Below are positions 1-10,402 of a stretch of 37,226 nucleotides of DNA, piece after piece; positions within the stretch are counted from its first letter, which is position 1, and each line of letters opens with the position of its first letter. The notes under the pieces were generated by a model that saw only the letters and a list, made by a program, of their open reading frames with translations, did no database searches and was not told the origin of the DNA. Location of the stretch: assembly GCA_020851995.1 (NCBI GenBank), contig JADZBO010000087.1, forward strand, positions 1 through 37,226. The letters are read 5' to 3'. The position numbers and the translations under genes were made by a program. This stretch comes from Burkholderiaceae bacterium (GTDB lineage: Bacteria > Pseudomonadota > Gammaproteobacteria > Burkholderiales > Burkholderiaceae_B).

Positions 1-630
1 GATCGCGTCAACGTCTACGGGAGCGTGCCCTACACGGCCTTCCTGATCCCGGGGCTCATGATGATGAGCATGCTGCAGAACTCGTTCGCCAACCCGTCGT
101 CGTCGCTGATCCAGAGCCGGGTGACCGGCAATCTCGTGTTCGTGCTGCTGCCGCCGATGTCGCACCGCGAAATTTTCTGGGCCTACGTGCTGGCCGCCAT
201 CGTGCGCGGCGTGTCCGTTGGCGTTTGCGTCTGGATCGTGTCGCTGTACTTCGTCGCAATTCCCGTGAAGGAGCCGGTCTGGGCATTGCTCTTTGCGATC
301 CTGTCGTGCGGGATCATGGCAGTGCTCGGCCTGATCGCCGGGCTCGTCAGCGAAAAGTTCGACCAGCTCGCCGCGTTCCAGAACTTCCTCATCATGCCGG
401 CCACCTTCCTGTCAGGCGTTTTCTACTCGGTGCACACGCTGCCGCCCTTCTGGCAGCACGTGTCTCACTGGAACCCGATTTTCTACACCATCGACGGCTT
501 TCGCTACGGATTCTTCGGCCTGTCCGACGTCTCGCCCTGGCACAGCATCGCGGTGGTCGCAGGCGTGTTCAGCGTCCTCACATTCTTCACGCTGCGCCTG
601 CTTGCCAGCGGCTACAAACTCAGAACTTAA
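1..630 (+). CDS. ABC-2 type transporter permease, 5'-truncated by the window edge
   Basis: This is the C-terminal 209 residues of an integral inner-membrane permease; the frame is open from base 1, so the true start lies upstream. The visible part has about five hydrophobic helices, a conserved block reading PYTAFLIPGLMMMSM near the front, and a last helix followed by a short basic tail (YKLRT). This matches the ABC-2 permease family of YadH/NodJ type. Its ATPase partner would be expected just upstream, outside the window. In Burkholderiales this permease commonly precedes the bolA-like gene and murA, as here (15 nt to the next start). The substrate cannot be deduced; a role in export of a lipid or polysaccharide is only a guess. 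Confidence 0.85.
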   Translation, partial: DRVNVYGSVPYTAFLIPGLMMMSMLQNSFANPSSSLIQSRVTGNLVFVLLPPMSHREIFWAYVLAAIVRGVSVGVCVWIVSLYFVAIPVKEPVWALLFAILSCGIMAVLGLIAGLVSEKFDQLAAFQNFLIMPATFLSGVFYSVHTLPPFWQHVSHWNPIFYTIDGFRYGFFGLSDVSPWHSIAVVAGVFSVLTFFTLRLLASGYKLRT

Positions 631-645
631 GGAACCACTTCCATC

Positions 646-888
646 ATGCTGCCCACCCCTGAAGACATTCGCGGCTACATCGCCGCGGGACTTGCCTGTG
701 AAACCCTCGAAGTCACCGGCGACGGCTCGCACTTTGAAGCGCTGATCGTCAGCGACGCCTTTGCCGGCAAGCGTCTGATCGCGCGCCACCAGATCGTCTA
801 CGGCGTACTGGGCGAGCGCATGAAGCAGGAAATCCATGCACTGTCGATGCGCACCCTGACGCCGGAAGAATTCAAGGCACTTGGCTGA
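646..888 (+). CDS. BolA/IbaG family protein
   Basis: An 80-residue protein of the BolA superfamily, small class II KH-like proteins that work with monothiol glutaredoxins in iron-sulphur or acid-stress physiology. The family signature is visible: a conserved G-D-G-S-H-F block around residue 25 and the helix R-H-Q-x-V-Y (residues 47-52), followed by the typical ending in which [12 protein letters not shown] is recognisable. Full length compares well with IbaG (YrbA) of enterobacteria, which also sits next to murA. The stop codon overlaps the murA start by one base (TGATG), so translation is probably coupled. The symbol ibaG is likely but left blank because BolA paralogues cannot be separated by eye. 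Confidence 0.9.
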   Translation: MLPTPEDIRGYIAAGLACETLEVTGDGSHFEALIVSDAFAGKRLIARHQIVYGVLGERMKQEIHALSMRTLTPEEFKALG

Positions 889-2156
889 TGGACAAGTTAC
901 GTATTGTCGGGGGCACGCCGCTGCGCGGCGAGATCAGCATATCGGGCGCCAAGAACGCCGCTCTGCCGATTCTCTGCGCCGGGTTGCTCACCGCGGATAG
1001 CCTGAGCCTGACCAACGTGCCCAGGCTCAACGACATCTCCACCACGCTCAGGCTGCTGGGCAACCTGGGTGTGCGCGCTGAGCGTCACGCAGACGAAAGC
1101 GTCACCATCACGGCCGACCAGATCTCTTCGCTCGAAGCGCCCTACGATCTCGTCAAGACCATGCGCGCGTCGATCCTGGTGCTCGGACCGCTGGTGGCGC
1201 GCTTTGGCCAGGCACGCGTGAGCCTGCCGGGCGGTTGCGCGATCGGCCAGCGACCCGTCGAGCAGCACATTCAGGGCCTGGCCGCGCTGGGCGCTGACAT
1301 CCACATCGAGCACGGTTACGTCGTGGCGCGCGCCACCAGACTCAAAGGCGCGGTCATCCGCACGGATATGGTGACCGTCACCGGCACCGAAAACCTCATG
1401 ATGGCCGCCGTGCTCGCCGAGGGCCAGACGGTACTGGAAAACGCCGCACGCGAACCTGAGGTCGTGGACCTGGCCGAGTTGCTCATCAAAATGGGCGCAC
1501 GCATCAGCGGACACGGCAGCGACCGCATCGTCATCGACGGCGTCGAATCCCTGCATGGCGCCGAACACCGCATCATCCCCGACCGCATCGAGGCCGGCAG
1601 CTTCCTGTGCGCGGTAGGCGCCGCCCGCGGCGACATCACGCTGCGGGGCGCCGCGCCAGAGACCATGGGCGCCACCATCGCCAAGCTGCGCGAGGCGGGT
1701 CTGGAGATCACCTGCGGCGACGACTGGATCAAGGCGTCGATGGACAAACGACCGCGCCCGGTCGACATCCGTACCCACGAATACCCGGGCTTTGCCACGG
1801 ACATGCAGGCGCAACTGATGGCGCTGGATACCCTGGCCGAGGGCACCTCGGTGATCGTCGAGACGATTTTCGAAAACCGCTTCATGCACGTGCAGGAGTT
1901 GCTGCGCCTGGGCGCGCACATCGACATCGACGGCCACACGGCGGTGGTGCGCGGCGCGCCCCGCCTGTCGGGTGCCACGGTGATGGCGACCGATCTGCGC
2001 GCGTCGGCCAGCCTGGTGATTGCAGGCCTCGCCGCCGAAGGCGAAACCCTGGTCGAACGGATCTATCATCTGGATCGTGGCTACGAGCGCATGGAACACA
2101 AACTGCGCACGCTCGGCGCGCGCATCGACCGCCTCACCGGCAAGGAAACCACATGA
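888..2156 (+). CDS. murA: UDP-N-acetylglucosamine 1-carboxyvinyltransferase
   Basis: MurA catalyses the first committed step of peptidoglycan synthesis, transferring enolpyruvate from PEP to UDP-GlcNAc in the cytoplasm. The 422-residue product has the usual length. The catalytic lysine lies in SGAKNAA (Lys22). The PEP-binding, fosfomycin-reactive cysteine is present in [11 protein letters not shown] (Cys117), so the enzyme is predicted to be fosfomycin-sensitive in principle. The repeated inside-out alpha/beta barrel pattern continues to the C-terminus. It overlaps the bolA-like stop at its start and the hisG start at its end (ATGA), which makes it part of one transcription unit with the histidine genes. 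Confidence 0.97.
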   Translation: MDKLRIVGGTPLRGEISISGAKNAALPILCAGLLTADSLSLTNVPRLNDISTTLRLLGNLGVRAERHADESVTITADQISSLEAPYDLVKTMRASILVLGPLVARFGQARVSLPGGCAIGQRPVEQHIQGLAALGADIHIEHGYVVARATRLKGAVIRTDMVTVTGTENLMMAAVLAEGQTVLENAAREPEVVDLAELLIKMGARISGHGSDRIVIDGVESLHGAEHRIIPDRIEAGSFLCAVGAARGDITLRGAAPETMGATIAKLREAGLEITCGDDWIKASMDKRPRPVDIRTHEYPGFATDMQAQLMALDTLAEGTSVIVETIFENRFMHVQELLRLGAHIDIDGHTAVVRGAPRLSGATVMATDLRASASLVIAGLAAEGETLVERIYHLDRGYERMEHKLRTLGARIDRLTGKETT

Positions 2157-2821
2157 GCACGCAAGCGCCCGCGCGCCCTCTCACCATGGCCCTCTCGAAA
2201 GGGCGAATCTTCGAAGAGACGCTGCCGCTGCTCGCGGCAGCCGGCGTCCAGGTGAGCGAGGATCCCGAAAAATCGCGCAAGCTGATCATCGAAACCAGCA
2301 ATCCGAACCTGCGCCTGATCATCGTCCGTGCCTCTGACGTGCCAACCTACGTCGAATATGGCGCGGCCGATCTCGGCATCGCCGGCAAGGATGTGCTGAT
2401 CGAGCACGCCGCCTCTCACCCGGGCGGCCTCTACCAGCCGATCGACCTGAACATCGCCCGCTGCCGCCTGGCGGTTGCCGTGCGCAACGGCTTCGACTAC
2501 CCGGCTGCCGTGCGCCAGGGCGCGCGCCTGCGGGTGGCCACCAAGTACGTGACTGCGGCGCGCGAGCACTTCGCCGCCAAGGGTGTGTATGTCGATCTGA
2601 TCAAGCTGTATGGCTCGATGGAGCTTGCGCCGCTGGTGGGCCTGGCCGACGCAATCGTCGATGTGGTCTCCACCGGTAATACACTGCGCGCCAACGATCT
2701 GGTGGCGGTGGAAGACATCATGCCGATTTCGTCCAGACTGATCGTCAACCGCGCAGCGCTCAAGACACGGCAGGCTGAGCTGCAGCCGCTGCTCGACGCC
2801 TTCGAGAGTGCCAGCCGGTAA
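2153..2821 (+). CDS. hisG: ATP phosphoribosyltransferase, short catalytic form
   Basis: HisG condenses ATP and PRPP, the first step of histidine synthesis. The protein has 222 residues starting at an ATG that overlaps the murA stop (ATGA). It carries [18 protein letters not shown] near the N-terminus and the PRPP-binding stretch [15 protein letters not shown] (in the last third). The C-terminal ACT-like regulatory domain of the long form is absent, so this is the short HisG, which in known cases needs HisZ as a regulatory partner. No hisZ is present in this window; in related bacteria it is encoded elsewhere. A longer open frame extends upstream inside murA but the coupled ATG is clearly the start. 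Confidence 0.96.
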   Translation: MSTQAPARPLTMALSKGRIFEETLPLLAAAGVQVSEDPEKSRKLIIETSNPNLRLIIVRASDVPTYVEYGAADLGIAGKDVLIEHAASHPGGLYQPIDLNIARCRLAVAVRNGFDYPAAVRQGARLRVATKYVTAAREHFAAKGVYVDLIKLYGSMELAPLVGLADAIVDVVSTGNTLRANDLVAVEDIMPISSRLIVNRAALKTRQAELQPLLDAFESASR

Positions 2822-2917
2822 CCTGCTGTTACAGGCTTGATGGAACACCACCTCAGCCTATGGCATGATGCATCTTTAAACGACCAACGCTGCCCTTCCC
2901 AATGAAGGGGATCTGAC

Positions 2918-4225
2918 ATGAAGGCAACCCTGAACCGCCTGGATACCCGTGATCCGGCGTTTGACGCATCCCTGACCCGACTGCTGGCGTTCGACGCCGC
3001 GCAGGACGAGGCGATCGAGGCCGCCACCGCGCGTATCCTGCGCGAGGTGCGCACTGAAGGCGACGCCGCTGTGCTGCGCTATTCGCGCCAGTTCGACCAC
3101 GTACAGGCCGAGAGCATTGCCGCGCTTGAAATCCCGCGCCGCGAATGGCAGACCGCACTCGCGAGCCTGCCCGCCTCGCAGCGCAATGCGCTCGAGGCCG
3201 CCGCCGATCGCGTCAACACCTATCACACGCACCAGCGCCAGGACAGCTGGTCGTACACCGAGTCCGACGGCACCCGCCTGGGCCAGCAGATCACGCCGCT
3301 CGACCGCGTCGGCCTGTATGTGCCGGGCGGCAAGGCCGCCTACCCGTCGTCAGTGCTGATGAACGCGATTCCGGCCAAGGTGGCTGGCGTCGCCGAGGTG
3401 ATCATGGTCACCCCTACCCCGGGCGGCCAGCACAACCCGCTGGTGCTCGCTGCCGCCGCCATCGCCGGCGTTGATCGCATCTTCGCCATTGGCGGGGCCC
3501 AGGCCGTCGGTGCGCTGGCCTATGGCACCGCCACGGTGCCCGCAGTCGACAAGATCGTCGGCCCCGGCAATGCCTACGTGGCGGCCGCCAAACGGCGCGT
3601 GTTCGGCATCGTGGGCATCGACATGATCGCAGGCCCGAGCGAAATCCTCATCATCTGCGACGGCAAAACGCCCGCCGACTGGATCGCGATGGATCTGTTT
3701 TCGCAAGCCGAGCACGACGAGCTGGCCCAGGCCATCCTGCTGTGCCCGGATGCAGCCTACCTCGACAGCGTGCAGGCCAGTGTCGACCGGCTGCTGCCGG
3801 CGATGCCACGCGCCGACATTATCGGCACCAGCCTGCGCAACCGCGGCGCCCTGATCCTGGTGGAAAGCCTGCAGCAGGCCTGTGAAATCAGCAATCGCAT
3901 CGCCCCGGAACACCTGGAAGTTTCGACCGAACAGGCCGAGCAATGGCTGCCGCATATCCGCCACGCCGGCGCCATCTTCCTCGGCCCCCACAGCTCGGAA
4001 GCGCTTGGCGATTACTGCGCCGGGCCCAACCATGTGCTGCCTACCTCGCGCACAGCGCGGTTTTCCTCGCCGCTGGGAGTCTACGATTTCACCAAGCGCT
4101 CAAGCATCATCCAGGTATCGCCTGCCGGTGCCCAGAAGCTTGGCGCCATCGCTGCCGAACTCGCCCATGGCGAGGGCTTGCAAGGTCACGCGGCCAGCGC
4201 CACCTACCGGCTGGAGCAGGCCTGA
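2918..4225 (+). CDS. hisD: Histidinol dehydrogenase
   Basis: HisD oxidises L-histidinol to L-histidine in two NAD-dependent steps, the last reactions of the pathway. The 435-residue length is typical. The zinc ligands expected from the E. coli enzyme are present: Gln263 and His266 in FSQAEHDE, Asp365 in [11 protein letters not shown], and His424 in LQGHAAS. The conserved blocks [18 protein letters not shown] and [14 protein letters not shown] are also readable. A 96-nt gap separates it from hisG, wider than elsewhere in the operon; the ATG follows GAAGGGGATC, a good ribosome-binding site. An internal promoter in the gap is possible but no convincing hexamer pair was seen. Confidence 0.97.
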   Translation: MKATLNRLDTRDPAFDASLTRLLAFDAAQDEAIEAATARILREVRTEGDAAVLRYSRQFDHVQAESIAALEIPRREWQTALASLPASQRNALEAAADRVNTYHTHQRQDSWSYTESDGTRLGQQITPLDRVGLYVPGGKAAYPSSVLMNAIPAKVAGVAEVIMVTPTPGGQHNPLVLAAAAIAGVDRIFAIGGAQAVGALAYGTATVPAVDKIVGPGNAYVAAAKRRVFGIVGIDMIAGPSEILIICDGKTPADWIAMDLFSQAEHDELAQAILLCPDAAYLDSVQASVDRLLPAMPRADIIGTSLRNRGALILVESLQQACEISNRIAPEHLEVSTEQAEQWLPHIRHAGAIFLGPHSSEALGDYCAGPNHVLPTSRTARFSSPLGVYDFTKRSSIIQVSPAGAQKLGAIAAELAHGEGLQGHAASATYRLEQA

Positions 4226-4232
4226 TCCGCCC

Positions 4233-5348
4233 GTGAGCACACCCGCCCCCCGCCTGGGTATGACCGACGAAGCCGGGCAGCGCGTGCTGCGCACGGTGCG
4301 CGACGACGTGCGCGCGATCGCCGCGTACGAAGTGCACGCGCAGGCAGGCGCCATCAAGCTCGACGCCATGGAATCGCCTTACGGGTTGCCAGAAGCCGTG
4401 CGCGATCAGGTCGCGGCCGCAGTGCGCGCAGTCGAATTCAACCGCTACCCCGATTCGGCGCCCGCCGCGCTGGTCGCACAGGTCCGTGAGGCGTTCGGCG
4501 TGCCGAGCGAGGCGGATCTGCTGTTTGGCAACGGCTCGGACGAGCTCATCGGCATGCTCGTGCAAGCCACCTGCACTCCGGGTGACGTAGTGCTCACGCC
4601 CTGGCCGTCGTTTGTGTATTTTGACCTGGCGGCGCGGTTTCACCATGCCCGGTTCGTGCCGGTGCCGCTCACCGAAGACCTGCAACTCGATCTGGCGGCC
4701 ACCATCGCAGCCATCGAAGCCCATCGCCCCAAGCTGGTCTTCCTGGCCATGCCGAACAATCCCACCGGGGGCCTGTGGCCGCGCGAAGCCGTGCGGGCGA
4801 TCCTGCAGGCAGCCCCGGGGCTGGTGGTCGTCGATGAAGCCTACCAGGCGTTCACAGACGAGACCTGGATGCCCCGGGCGGCACAAGAACCCAACCTTGC
4901 GGTGCTGCGCACGCTGTCCAAGATCGGGCTGGCGGGCCTGCGCTTTGGTTACCTCGCCGCACACCCGGCATGGATTCGGGAACTCAACAAAGTCAGACCG
5001 CCCTACAATATCGACTCCGCGACCCTGGCGGCCCTCTCGGTCGTGCTGGCCAACAAGCCGGCGCTGGATGAGCAGGCCGCCCGTGTGCGCGCAGCGCGCC
5101 CGGCGCTTGCCGTGGCGCTGCGCGCACTGCCGGGTACGACCGTCTTTGATTCTGCCGGCAATTTCCTGCTGGTACGGTTCGCCCGCGGGGGCGATGCCGT
5201 TTTCCAGGCCCTCAAGGCGCGCAACATCCTGGTGCGCAACTTTTCGGGGGCTCACCCGCTGCTGGCCAACTGCCTGCGCATTTCGATTGGTTCGCCCGAC
5301 GAAAACGCCGCGCTGCTGGCCGCCCTGAACGCAATTCTGACTGACTGA
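4233..5348 (+). CDS. hisC: Histidinol-phosphate aminotransferase
   Basis: HisC is a PLP-dependent class I/II aminotransferase converting imidazole-acetol phosphate and glutamate to histidinol phosphate. Using the GTG at 4233 gives 371 residues. Motifs include YPD near residue 72, NNPTGG (175-180), VVDEAYQAF (200-207) and the PLP lysine in [15 protein letters not shown] (Lys230). The start is uncertain: an ATG at 4260 (362 residues) is the alternative, and neither has a strong ribosome-binding site. The GTG is preferred because it lies 8 nt after the hisD stop, as usual in this operon. Confidence 0.94.
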   Translation: MSTPAPRLGMTDEAGQRVLRTVRDDVRAIAAYEVHAQAGAIKLDAMESPYGLPEAVRDQVAAAVRAVEFNRYPDSAPAALVAQVREAFGVPSEADLLFGNGSDELIGMLVQATCTPGDVVLTPWPSFVYFDLAARFHHARFVPVPLTEDLQLDLAATIAAIEAHRPKLVFLAMPNNPTGGLWPREAVRAILQAAPGLVVVDEAYQAFTDETWMPRAAQEPNLAVLRTLSKIGLAGLRFGYLAAHPAWIRELNKVRPPYNIDSATLAALSVVLANKPALDEQAARVRAARPALAVALRALPGTTVFDSAGNFLLVRFARGGDAVFQALKARNILVRNFSGAHPLLANCLRISIGSPDENAALLAALNAILTD

Positions 5349-5364
5349 GCGCTGAGTGCCCGAC

Positions 5365-5952
5365 ATGCGTACCGCCGAAATCACCCGCAACACCAACGAG
5401 ACACGCATCCGTGTCGCGCTCAATCTGGACGGCACCGGTCGGCAGAAGCTGAATACCGGCGTGCCTTTTCTCGACCACATGCTCGACCAGATCGCACGCC
5501 ACGGCCTGATCGATCTCGAGGTGCACGCCGAAGGCGACACCCACATCGACGCGCACCACACGGTGGAGGATGTCGGCATCACGATCGGGCAGGCGATCGC
5601 CAAGGCCGTGGGCGACAAGGCGGGAATCCGTCGCTACGGTCACGCCTATGTACCGCTCGACGAGGCCCTGTCACGCGTGGTGGTGGATTTCTCGGGCCGG
5701 CCAGGTCTGCAGTTCCACGTTCCCTTCACGCGGGCGCGGGTCGGCGACTTCGACGTCGATCTCACCATCGAATTCTTCCAGGGTCTGGTCAACCACGCCC
5801 TGATCACCATGCACATCGACAACCTGCGTGGCATCAACGCCCACCATCAGTGCGAAACCGTGTTCAAGGCCACCGGGCGCGCGCTGCGCATGGCGCTTGA
5901 GCCCGACCCGCGCATCGCCGGTGTCGTTCCCTCGACCAAGGGCGTGCTCTGA
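5365..5952 (+). CDS. hisB: Imidazoleglycerol-phosphate dehydratase
   Basis: HisB is a manganese-dependent enzyme dehydrating imidazole glycerol phosphate; this is the monofunctional form without the phosphatase domain found in enterobacteria. From the ATG at 5365 the protein has 195 residues, the standard length in Burkholderiales; a GTG nine bases upstream is an alternative. Metal-binding histidine clusters are visible in [27 protein letters not shown], and near the C-terminus in [11 protein letters not shown]. The gene lies between hisC (16-nt gap) and hisH (2-nt gap). Histidinol-phosphatase must be encoded elsewhere. Confidence 0.97.
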   Translation: MRTAEITRNTNETRIRVALNLDGTGRQKLNTGVPFLDHMLDQIARHGLIDLEVHAEGDTHIDAHHTVEDVGITIGQAIAKAVGDKAGIRRYGHAYVPLDEALSRVVVDFSGRPGLQFHVPFTRARVGDFDVDLTIEFFQGLVNHALITMHIDNLRGINAHHQCETVFKATGRALRMALEPDPRIAGVVPSTKGVL

Positions 5953-5954
5953 AC

Positions 5955-6596
5955 ATGGCCAAGATCGCCATCGTCGATTACGGCATGGGCAACTATCACT
6001 CGGTGGAGCGCGCGCTGCGGCACGCGGCCCCCGAGGCCGACATTCATCTGTGCCGCCAGGCGGCGGAGATCGATGCTGCCGACCGGGTGGTCTTTCCCGG
6101 CCAGGGGGCGATGCCCGACTGCATGCGCACGCTGGAGGAAGCAGGCCTGCGCGACGCGGTGCTGCGCGCCTCGCGTGCCAAGCCCCTGCTGGGTGTGTGC
6201 GTGGGCGAGCAAATGCTGTTCGAGCGCAGCGCGGAGGGCAATACCGCAAGCCTTGCGGTTTTTCCCGGCACGGTCGAGCGGTTTCGCGGGCCGGCGTTTG
6301 AACCCGGCCCCGGGCGCGATGCGCTGAAAATTCCGCACATGGGCTGGAACACCGTTCGTCAGTTACGGCCGCACCCGCTCTGGGCCGGGATTCCGGACGC
6401 CACGCACTTTTATTTTGTTCACAGCTACTATGCGTGTCCGGCCGATCCCGCCCACGCGGTGGGCGAAACCGATTACGGCACGCCGTTTACATGCGCGGTG
6501 GCAGCCGATAACATCTTCGCCGTGCAGTTTCACCCGGAGAAAAGCGCCGACCATGGTTTGCGTCTGTACCGCAATTTTGTAGATTGGAATCCCTGA
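5955..6596 (+). CDS. hisH: Imidazole glycerol phosphate synthase, glutamine amidotransferase subunit
   Basis: HisH is a class I glutaminase that feeds ammonia to HisF. The 213-residue protein shows the N-terminal [14 protein letters not shown] block, the nucleophile Cys82 in [13 protein letters not shown], and the His193/Glu195 pair in [12 protein letters not shown] near the C-terminus, completing the catalytic triad. It starts 2 nt after hisB. A 69-nt gap follows before hisA, so hisH closes the first tightly packed block. The oxyanion-hole region has VCVGEQ where many HisH have GICLGMQ; this is a normal variant in the order. Confidence 0.96.
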   Translation: MAKIAIVDYGMGNYHSVERALRHAAPEADIHLCRQAAEIDAADRVVFPGQGAMPDCMRTLEEAGLRDAVLRASRAKPLLGVCVGEQMLFERSAEGNTASLAVFPGTVERFRGPAFEPGPGRDALKIPHMGWNTVRQLRPHPLWAGIPDATHFYFVHSYYACPADPAHAVGETDYGTPFTCAVAADNIFAVQFHPEKSADHGLRLYRNFVDWNP

Positions 6597-6665
6597 CTTA
6601 ACCACCTGCCATCGCGCTGCCCTCCGGGGCACGGCCGGCATCCTAGACTTTAAGTTAACAACGAT

Positions 6666-7406
6666 ATGCTGCTGATTCCCGCAATTGACCTCAAAGACGG
6701 CCGCTGCGTTCGCCTGCGGCAAGGCGATCTCGACGATGCCACGGTGTTCTCGGAAGACCCCACGGCAATGGCCACGCACTGGCTCGAACTGGGTGCGCGC
6801 CGGCTCCACCTCGTCGACCTCAACGGCGCAGTCGCCGGCAAACCCAAAAACGAGGCGGTGATCCGTGCAATCGTCGACGCCGTGAGCGTCGACATTCCGG
6901 TACAGATCGGCGGGGGCATTCGCGATCTCGACACCATCGAACGCTATCTGGATTTCGGAATCTCGTACGTCATCATCGGAACCGCCGCGGTCAAAAACCC
7001 CGGATTCCTGCACGACGCCTGTGGCGCCTTCCCGGGCAACATCATCGTCGGCCTTGATGCACGCGACGGCAAGGTAGCCACTGACGGGTGGAGCAAGCTC
7101 ACCAAGCACGACGTCACTGACCTGGCCAAGAAGTTCGAGGATTACGGCTGCGAGGCGATCATCTACACCGACATCGGCCGCGACGGCATGCTCTCGGGCG
7201 TCAACATCGACGCCACCGTGAAGCTGGCGCAGCATGTGCGCATCCCGGTCATCGCCTCGGGCGGCGTAACCGATCTCCGCGACATAGACGCGCTGTGCGC
7301 GGTGGAAGACGAAGGCATCGAAGGCGTGATTCTCGGGCGCAGCATCTACGAGGGCACACTCGACTTCGAAGCGGCTACGAAGCGCGCCGACGAACTCTCC
7401 AAATGA
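6666..7406 (+). CDS. hisA: ProFAR isomerase (phosphoribosylformimino-5-aminoimidazole carboxamide ribotide isomerase)
   Basis: HisA is a TIM-barrel isomerase (Amadori rearrangement) acting before HisFH. The 246-residue protein has the catalytic base Asp8 in [15 protein letters not shown] and the second-half catalytic aspartate in [14 protein letters not shown], with half-barrel phosphate sites at QIGGGIRD and IASGGVTD. It is preceded by a 69-nt gap, the second-largest in the histidine cluster, and its stop overlaps the hisF start (ATGA). Confidence 0.96.
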   Translation: MLLIPAIDLKDGRCVRLRQGDLDDATVFSEDPTAMATHWLELGARRLHLVDLNGAVAGKPKNEAVIRAIVDAVSVDIPVQIGGGIRDLDTIERYLDFGISYVIIGTAAVKNPGFLHDACGAFPGNIIVGLDARDGKVATDGWSKLTKHDVTDLAKKFEDYGCEAIIYTDIGRDGMLSGVNIDATVKLAQHVRIPVIASGGVTDLRDIDALCAVEDEGIEGVILGRSIYEGTLDFEAATKRADELSK

Positions 7407-8212
7407 ACGCCGTCGCGGATCCCGTGATCGTCAATGGTCTGACCCGACGCATCATCCCCTGTCTGGATGTCACCGCTGGGCGGGTGGTCAAGGGCGTGAA
7501 TTTCGTCAATTTGATCGACGCGGGCGACCCGGTCGAAATCGCCAGCCGCTACAACGAACAGGGCGCTGACGAACTGACCTTCCTGGATATCACCGCCACC
7601 AGCGACGAGCGCGACGTCATCCTGCCGATCATCGAACGGGTGGCCTCGCAAGTCTTCATCCCGCTGACCGTCGGCGGCGGCGTGCGTCAGGTCAGCGATA
7701 TCCAGCGCCTGCTGAACGCCGGCGCCGACAAGGTATCGATCAACAGTGCCGCCGTAGCCCGCCCGGAACTGGTGCGCGAGGCCTCCGCCTACCATGGCTC
7801 GCAGTGCATTGTGGTGGCCATCGACGCGCGCCGCGTGGTGTCGGAGCATCCCGAGCCACGCTGGGAAGTCTTCACCCATGGCGGGCGCCGCGGCACCGGC
7901 ATCGACGTCGTACGCTGGGCCAGGCGCATGGCCGAATTCGGCGCGGGCGAACTACTACTCACCAGCATGGATCGCGACGGCACAAAATCCGGCTTTGATC
8001 TGGAACTGACCCGCCAGGTCGCGGATGCGGTTTCGATTCCGGTGATTGCCTCGGGCGGCGTTGGCAACCTGCAACACCTGGCAGATGGCGTCACACTGGG
8101 CGGCGCAAGCGCGGTGCTGGCCGCAAGCATTTTTCACTACGGTGAATTCACCGTGCGCGAGGCCAAGGATTTCATGGAGCGCCAGGGTATTGCCGTGCGC
8201 ATGGATTACTGA
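7403..8212 (+). CDS. hisF: Imidazole glycerol phosphate synthase, cyclase subunit
   Basis: HisF is the TIM-barrel cyclase that uses ammonia from HisH to make imidazole glycerol phosphate and AICAR. From the ATG overlapping the hisA stop the protein has 269 residues. The catalytic aspartates lie in [20 protein letters not shown] (Asp22) and in [13 protein letters not shown]; the phosphate-binding loops are VGGGVRQ and ASGGVGN. The N-terminus is about ten residues longer than E. coli HisF, which is common in betaproteobacteria. The frame stays open upstream inside hisA, but the coupled ATG fits the family. Confidence 0.96.
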   Translation: MNAVADPVIVNGLTRRIIPCLDVTAGRVVKGVNFVNLIDAGDPVEIASRYNEQGADELTFLDITATSDERDVILPIIERVASQVFIPLTVGGGVRQVSDIQRLLNAGADKVSINSAAVARPELVREASAYHGSQCIVVAIDARRVVSEHPEPRWEVFTHGGRRGTGIDVVRWARRMAEFGAGELLLTSMDRDGTKSGFDLELTRQVADAVSIPVIASGGVGNLQHLADGVTLGGASAVLAASIFHYGEFTVREAKDFMERQGIAVRMDY

Positions 8213-8214
8213 AG

Positions 8215-8625
8215 ATGGCGACCCACAATAGCCCCGCCTGGCTCGCTGAGGTCTCGTTCGACGCACAGGGCCTGATCCCGGCGATCGCCCAGGATGCAAC
8301 GACGGGCCAGATCCTGATGGTGGCCTGGATGAACGCCGAATCGCTCGCCGAAACCGCACAGACCGGTCACGCGGTTTTCTGGTCGCGCTCGCGCAAGCGG
8401 CTGTGGCGCAAGGGCGAGGAATCCGGTCACGTGCAACAAGTGCGTGAGTTGCGCCTTGACTGCGATGCCGATGTCATCCTGCTGAAGGTCGAGCAGGTCG
8501 GGGGTATCGCATGCCATACTGGCCGCGCAAGCTGTTTTTACCGCCGTCTTGATCTCGTGGACGGCGCGCTGACCTGGTCGAGCGTCGACCCGGTTCTCAA
8601 GGATCCGGAACTGATCTACAAATGA
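8215..8625 (+). CDS. hisI: Phosphoribosyl-AMP cyclohydrolase
   Basis: Monofunctional HisI hydrolyses the purine ring of PR-AMP, the third pathway step. The 136-residue protein carries the zinc- and magnesium-binding motifs LDCDADVIL and [10 protein letters not shown], and the substrate block VAWMNAESL. It starts 2 nt after hisF and overlaps hisE by ATGA. In enterobacteria the HisI and HisE activities are fused; here they are separate adjacent genes, as usual in betaproteobacteria. Confidence 0.96.
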   Translation: MATHNSPAWLAEVSFDAQGLIPAIAQDATTGQILMVAWMNAESLAETAQTGHAVFWSRSRKRLWRKGEESGHVQQVRELRLDCDADVILLKVEQVGGIACHTGRASCFYRRLDLVDGALTWSSVDPVLKDPELIYK

Positions 8626-9008
8626 CCGCCCCGACCGACTCCTCCCGCAGTGCCGCTCAGGGCGCTGCACTGCCCGACACCGACACGGTGCTCGCCCGCA
8701 TCGCGGACGTGCTGGCCACCCGTCTGCCCGCCAATGGCGGCGACCCGGCGGCGTCCTACGTGGCGAAACTGTTTTCCAAGGGCCCGGACGCCGCCCTGAA
8801 AAAGGTCGGCGAGGAAGCCACCGAACTCGTCATGGCGGTCAAGGATGGCATACCGGATCGCATCGTGTCCGAAACCGCCGATTTGTGGTTTCATTGCCTT
8901 GTCGTGCTGACCGAGCACGGTTTGCGTCCCGAACAGGTTCTTGCCGAGCTGGCTCGCCGCGAAGGCGTTTCAGGTTTCGTGGAAAAGGCCTCCCGCAACA
9001 AACCATGA
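8622..9008 (+). CDS. hisE: Phosphoribosyl-ATP pyrophosphatase
   Basis: HisE removes pyrophosphate from PR-ATP, the second pathway step. It is a 128-residue all-alpha protein of the MazG/NTP-pyrophosphohydrolase superfamily. The magnesium-binding acidic helices are seen in [15 protein letters not shown] and [14 protein letters not shown]. It has an N-terminal extension of about 20 residues rich in serine and alanine compared with shorter homologues. Its start overlaps the hisI stop. Confidence 0.95.
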   Translation: MTAPTDSSRSAAQGAALPDTDTVLARIADVLATRLPANGGDPAASYVAKLFSKGPDAALKKVGEEATELVMAVKDGIPDRIVSETADLWFHCLVVLTEHGLRPEQVLAELARREGVSGFVEKASRNKP

Positions 9009-9030
9009 CATCCGGAACCGTGACACCCCA

Positions 9031-9399
9031 ATGAGCGAACACTGTCTTTTCTGCAAAATCGTCCGCAAGGAAATCCCGGCCAAAATCGTCCACGAAGACG
9101 ATGATTGCGTGGTTTTCCACGATATCCACCCCGCCGCGCCAGTGCATCTGCTGATGATCCCCAAGCAACATATTCTGTCACTGCAGACTGTAAAACCCGA
9201 AGATGCCGCGTGGTTGGGTAGAATGATGACTTTGGCACCAGGTCTCGCCCTGGCCAACGGCTGCATCCCCGGGCCGGAAGGCGGCTTTCGCCTGTTGGCC
9301 AATTCCGGCCGTGACGGCGGCCAGGAAGTCGATCACCTGCACTTTCACATTATTGGTGGTAAGCGTCCCTGGCAGGGTCGCACAGCCCCCAACGCCTGA
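9031..9399 (+). CDS. HIT family protein (HinT-like nucleotide hydrolase)
   Basis: A 122-residue histidine-triad protein. The triad is in [12 protein letters not shown] near the C-terminus, and the N-terminal CLFCKIV (Cys5, Cys8) and GGRDGGQE-type loop (here SGRDGGQE) are characteristic of HinT phosphoramidases that hydrolyse AMP-linked amines. The ATG at 9031 is chosen because it begins [11 protein letters not shown], the usual N-terminus; the frame is open further upstream. It lies 22 nt after hisE and shortly before tatA, a neighbourhood conserved in Burkholderiales. Confidence 0.93.
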   Translation: MSEHCLFCKIVRKEIPAKIVHEDDDCVVFHDIHPAAPVHLLMIPKQHILSLQTVKPEDAAWLGRMMTLAPGLALANGCIPGPEGGFRLLANSGRDGGQEVDHLHFHIIGGKRPWQGRTAPNA

Positions 9400-9413
9400 C
9401 TCGGAGATTCGTC

Positions 9414-9677
9414 ATGGGCAGTTTTAGCATCTGGCACTGGTTAATCGTTCTGGTCATCGTCGCGCTCATTTTCGGCACGAAAAAGATCCGCAACATCGGC
9501 AATGACCTCGGCGGAGCAGTCAAAGGTTTCAAGGAGGGCATGAAGGACGTCAACGCCAAGGAAGGCGAAGCCGCGAACGACGCAGCACCCGCTGCCCGCG
9601 TCACTTCGGGCGAAACCATTGACGTCCAGGCCAAAGAGAAGTCCAGCACCGCCGACAAAACCGGCACTTCACATTAA
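9414..9677 (+). CDS. tatA: Sec-independent protein translocase subunit TatA
   Basis: TatA forms the size-variable conduit of the twin-arginine translocase. The 87-residue protein has the classic layout: a short periplasmic N-terminus with [17 protein letters not shown] as the single membrane helix, an FGTKKIRN hinge, an amphipathic helix ([15 protein letters not shown]), and a polar, unstructured tail. The start follows a GGAG ribosome-binding site. TatA is followed by a small hairpin and then tatB. Confidence 0.95.
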   Translation: MGSFSIWHWLIVLVIVALIFGTKKIRNIGNDLGGAVKGFKEGMKDVNAKEGEAANDAAPAARVTSGETIDVQAKEKSSTADKTGTSH

Positions 9678-9683
9678 CCCCCT

Positions 9684-9704
9684 CGGCCAGCGTTCGTCTG
9701 GCCG
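9684..9704 (+). other. Intergenic hairpin between tatA and tatB
   Basis: CGGCCAG (9684-9690) pairs with CTGGCCG (9698-9704) around a 7-nt loop. There is no T-run after the stem, so it is not a normal intrinsic terminator. Inference: it may mark an mRNA processing or stabilising site that keeps tatA in excess over tatB/tatC, as the translocase needs. Confidence 0.5.
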
Positions 9705-9727
9705 CGTTATCCTGGCTTGAAGACTCC

Positions 9728-10402
9728 ATGTTTGACGTCAGTTTTACCGAACTGCTCGTGGTCGGGGTGGTGGCGCTTGTCGTCATTGGCCCTGAGCGCC
9801 TGCCCAAGGTAGCCCGTACGATCGGGCACCTGGTAGGCCGCGCGCAACGTTACGTCAATGACGTCAAGTCTGACATCCAGCGCGAGGTCGAGCTGGATGA
9901 TCTGCGCAAGCTGAAGGATCAGATGCAGGACGCCGCGCAGTCAGTGAAGACCTCGTTCGCCGATACCGAAGCGTCGCTGCGCAAGCCGCTCGAATCATTC
10001 GAGCAGGACACCATGGCGGCGCTCAAGAGCGACAGCACGACCAACTCCACCGTCGCGCCGGCGGGCGAAGCATTGCCGTCACCACAAGATGCCGCCCTGC
10101 AAGATGCCGCCCTGGCTGAGCGCGTTGCCGTGACCGCCACCGATTCGCCCTCCGCTGCCGCGCAAGTTGCTGCGGCCAGCCCCACACCGTCAGCAGAGCT
10201 TGCCCGCGTGGCGGAATCCGTCAGCGCACCCAAGCAGCTTGAACTCGACGGCGTGGTTTCGGGCGTGACCCCGAATCCGCAAGCGAACACGCCTGTGCAG
10301 GCCCTGGCGCAGGCAACCCCGGCCACAACCACTGAACATGTCATGGCCAACACCACCGCTCCAGCGACTGCAGCAACCCCGAAGCCCGGAACGCCAACGT
10401 GA
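9728..10402 (+). CDS. tatB: Sec-independent protein translocase subunit TatB
   Basis: TatB binds TatC and the twin-arginine signal peptide. The N-terminus MFDVSFTELLVVGVVALVVIGPERLPK has the conserved Glu8 in the membrane helix and the GPERLP hinge that distinguish TatB from TatA. A long amphipathic helix follows (to about residue 80). The remainder, to residue 224, is a low-complexity Ala/Thr/Pro-rich tail, longer than in E. coli TatB (171 aa), with a repeated DAALQDAAL element. The stop overlaps the GTG start of tatC. Confidence 0.94.
   Translation: MFDVSFTELLVVGVVALVVIGPERLPKVARTIGHLVGRAQRYVNDVKSDIQREVELDDLRKLKDQMQDAAQSVKTSFADTEASLRKPLESFEQDTMAALKSDSTTNSTVAPAGEALPSPQDAALQDAALAERVAVTATDSPSAAAQVAAASPTPSAELARVAESVSAPKQLELDGVVSGVTPNPQANTPVQALAQATPATTTEHVMANTTAPATAATPKPGTPT

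Noticed and set aside
897-2099. Long leftward open frame opposite murA
   Set aside because: It is antisense to a well-supported enzyme in GC-rich DNA, and its product is rich in His/Arg/Ala with no family signature. Similar frames lie opposite hisC, hisA and petB.
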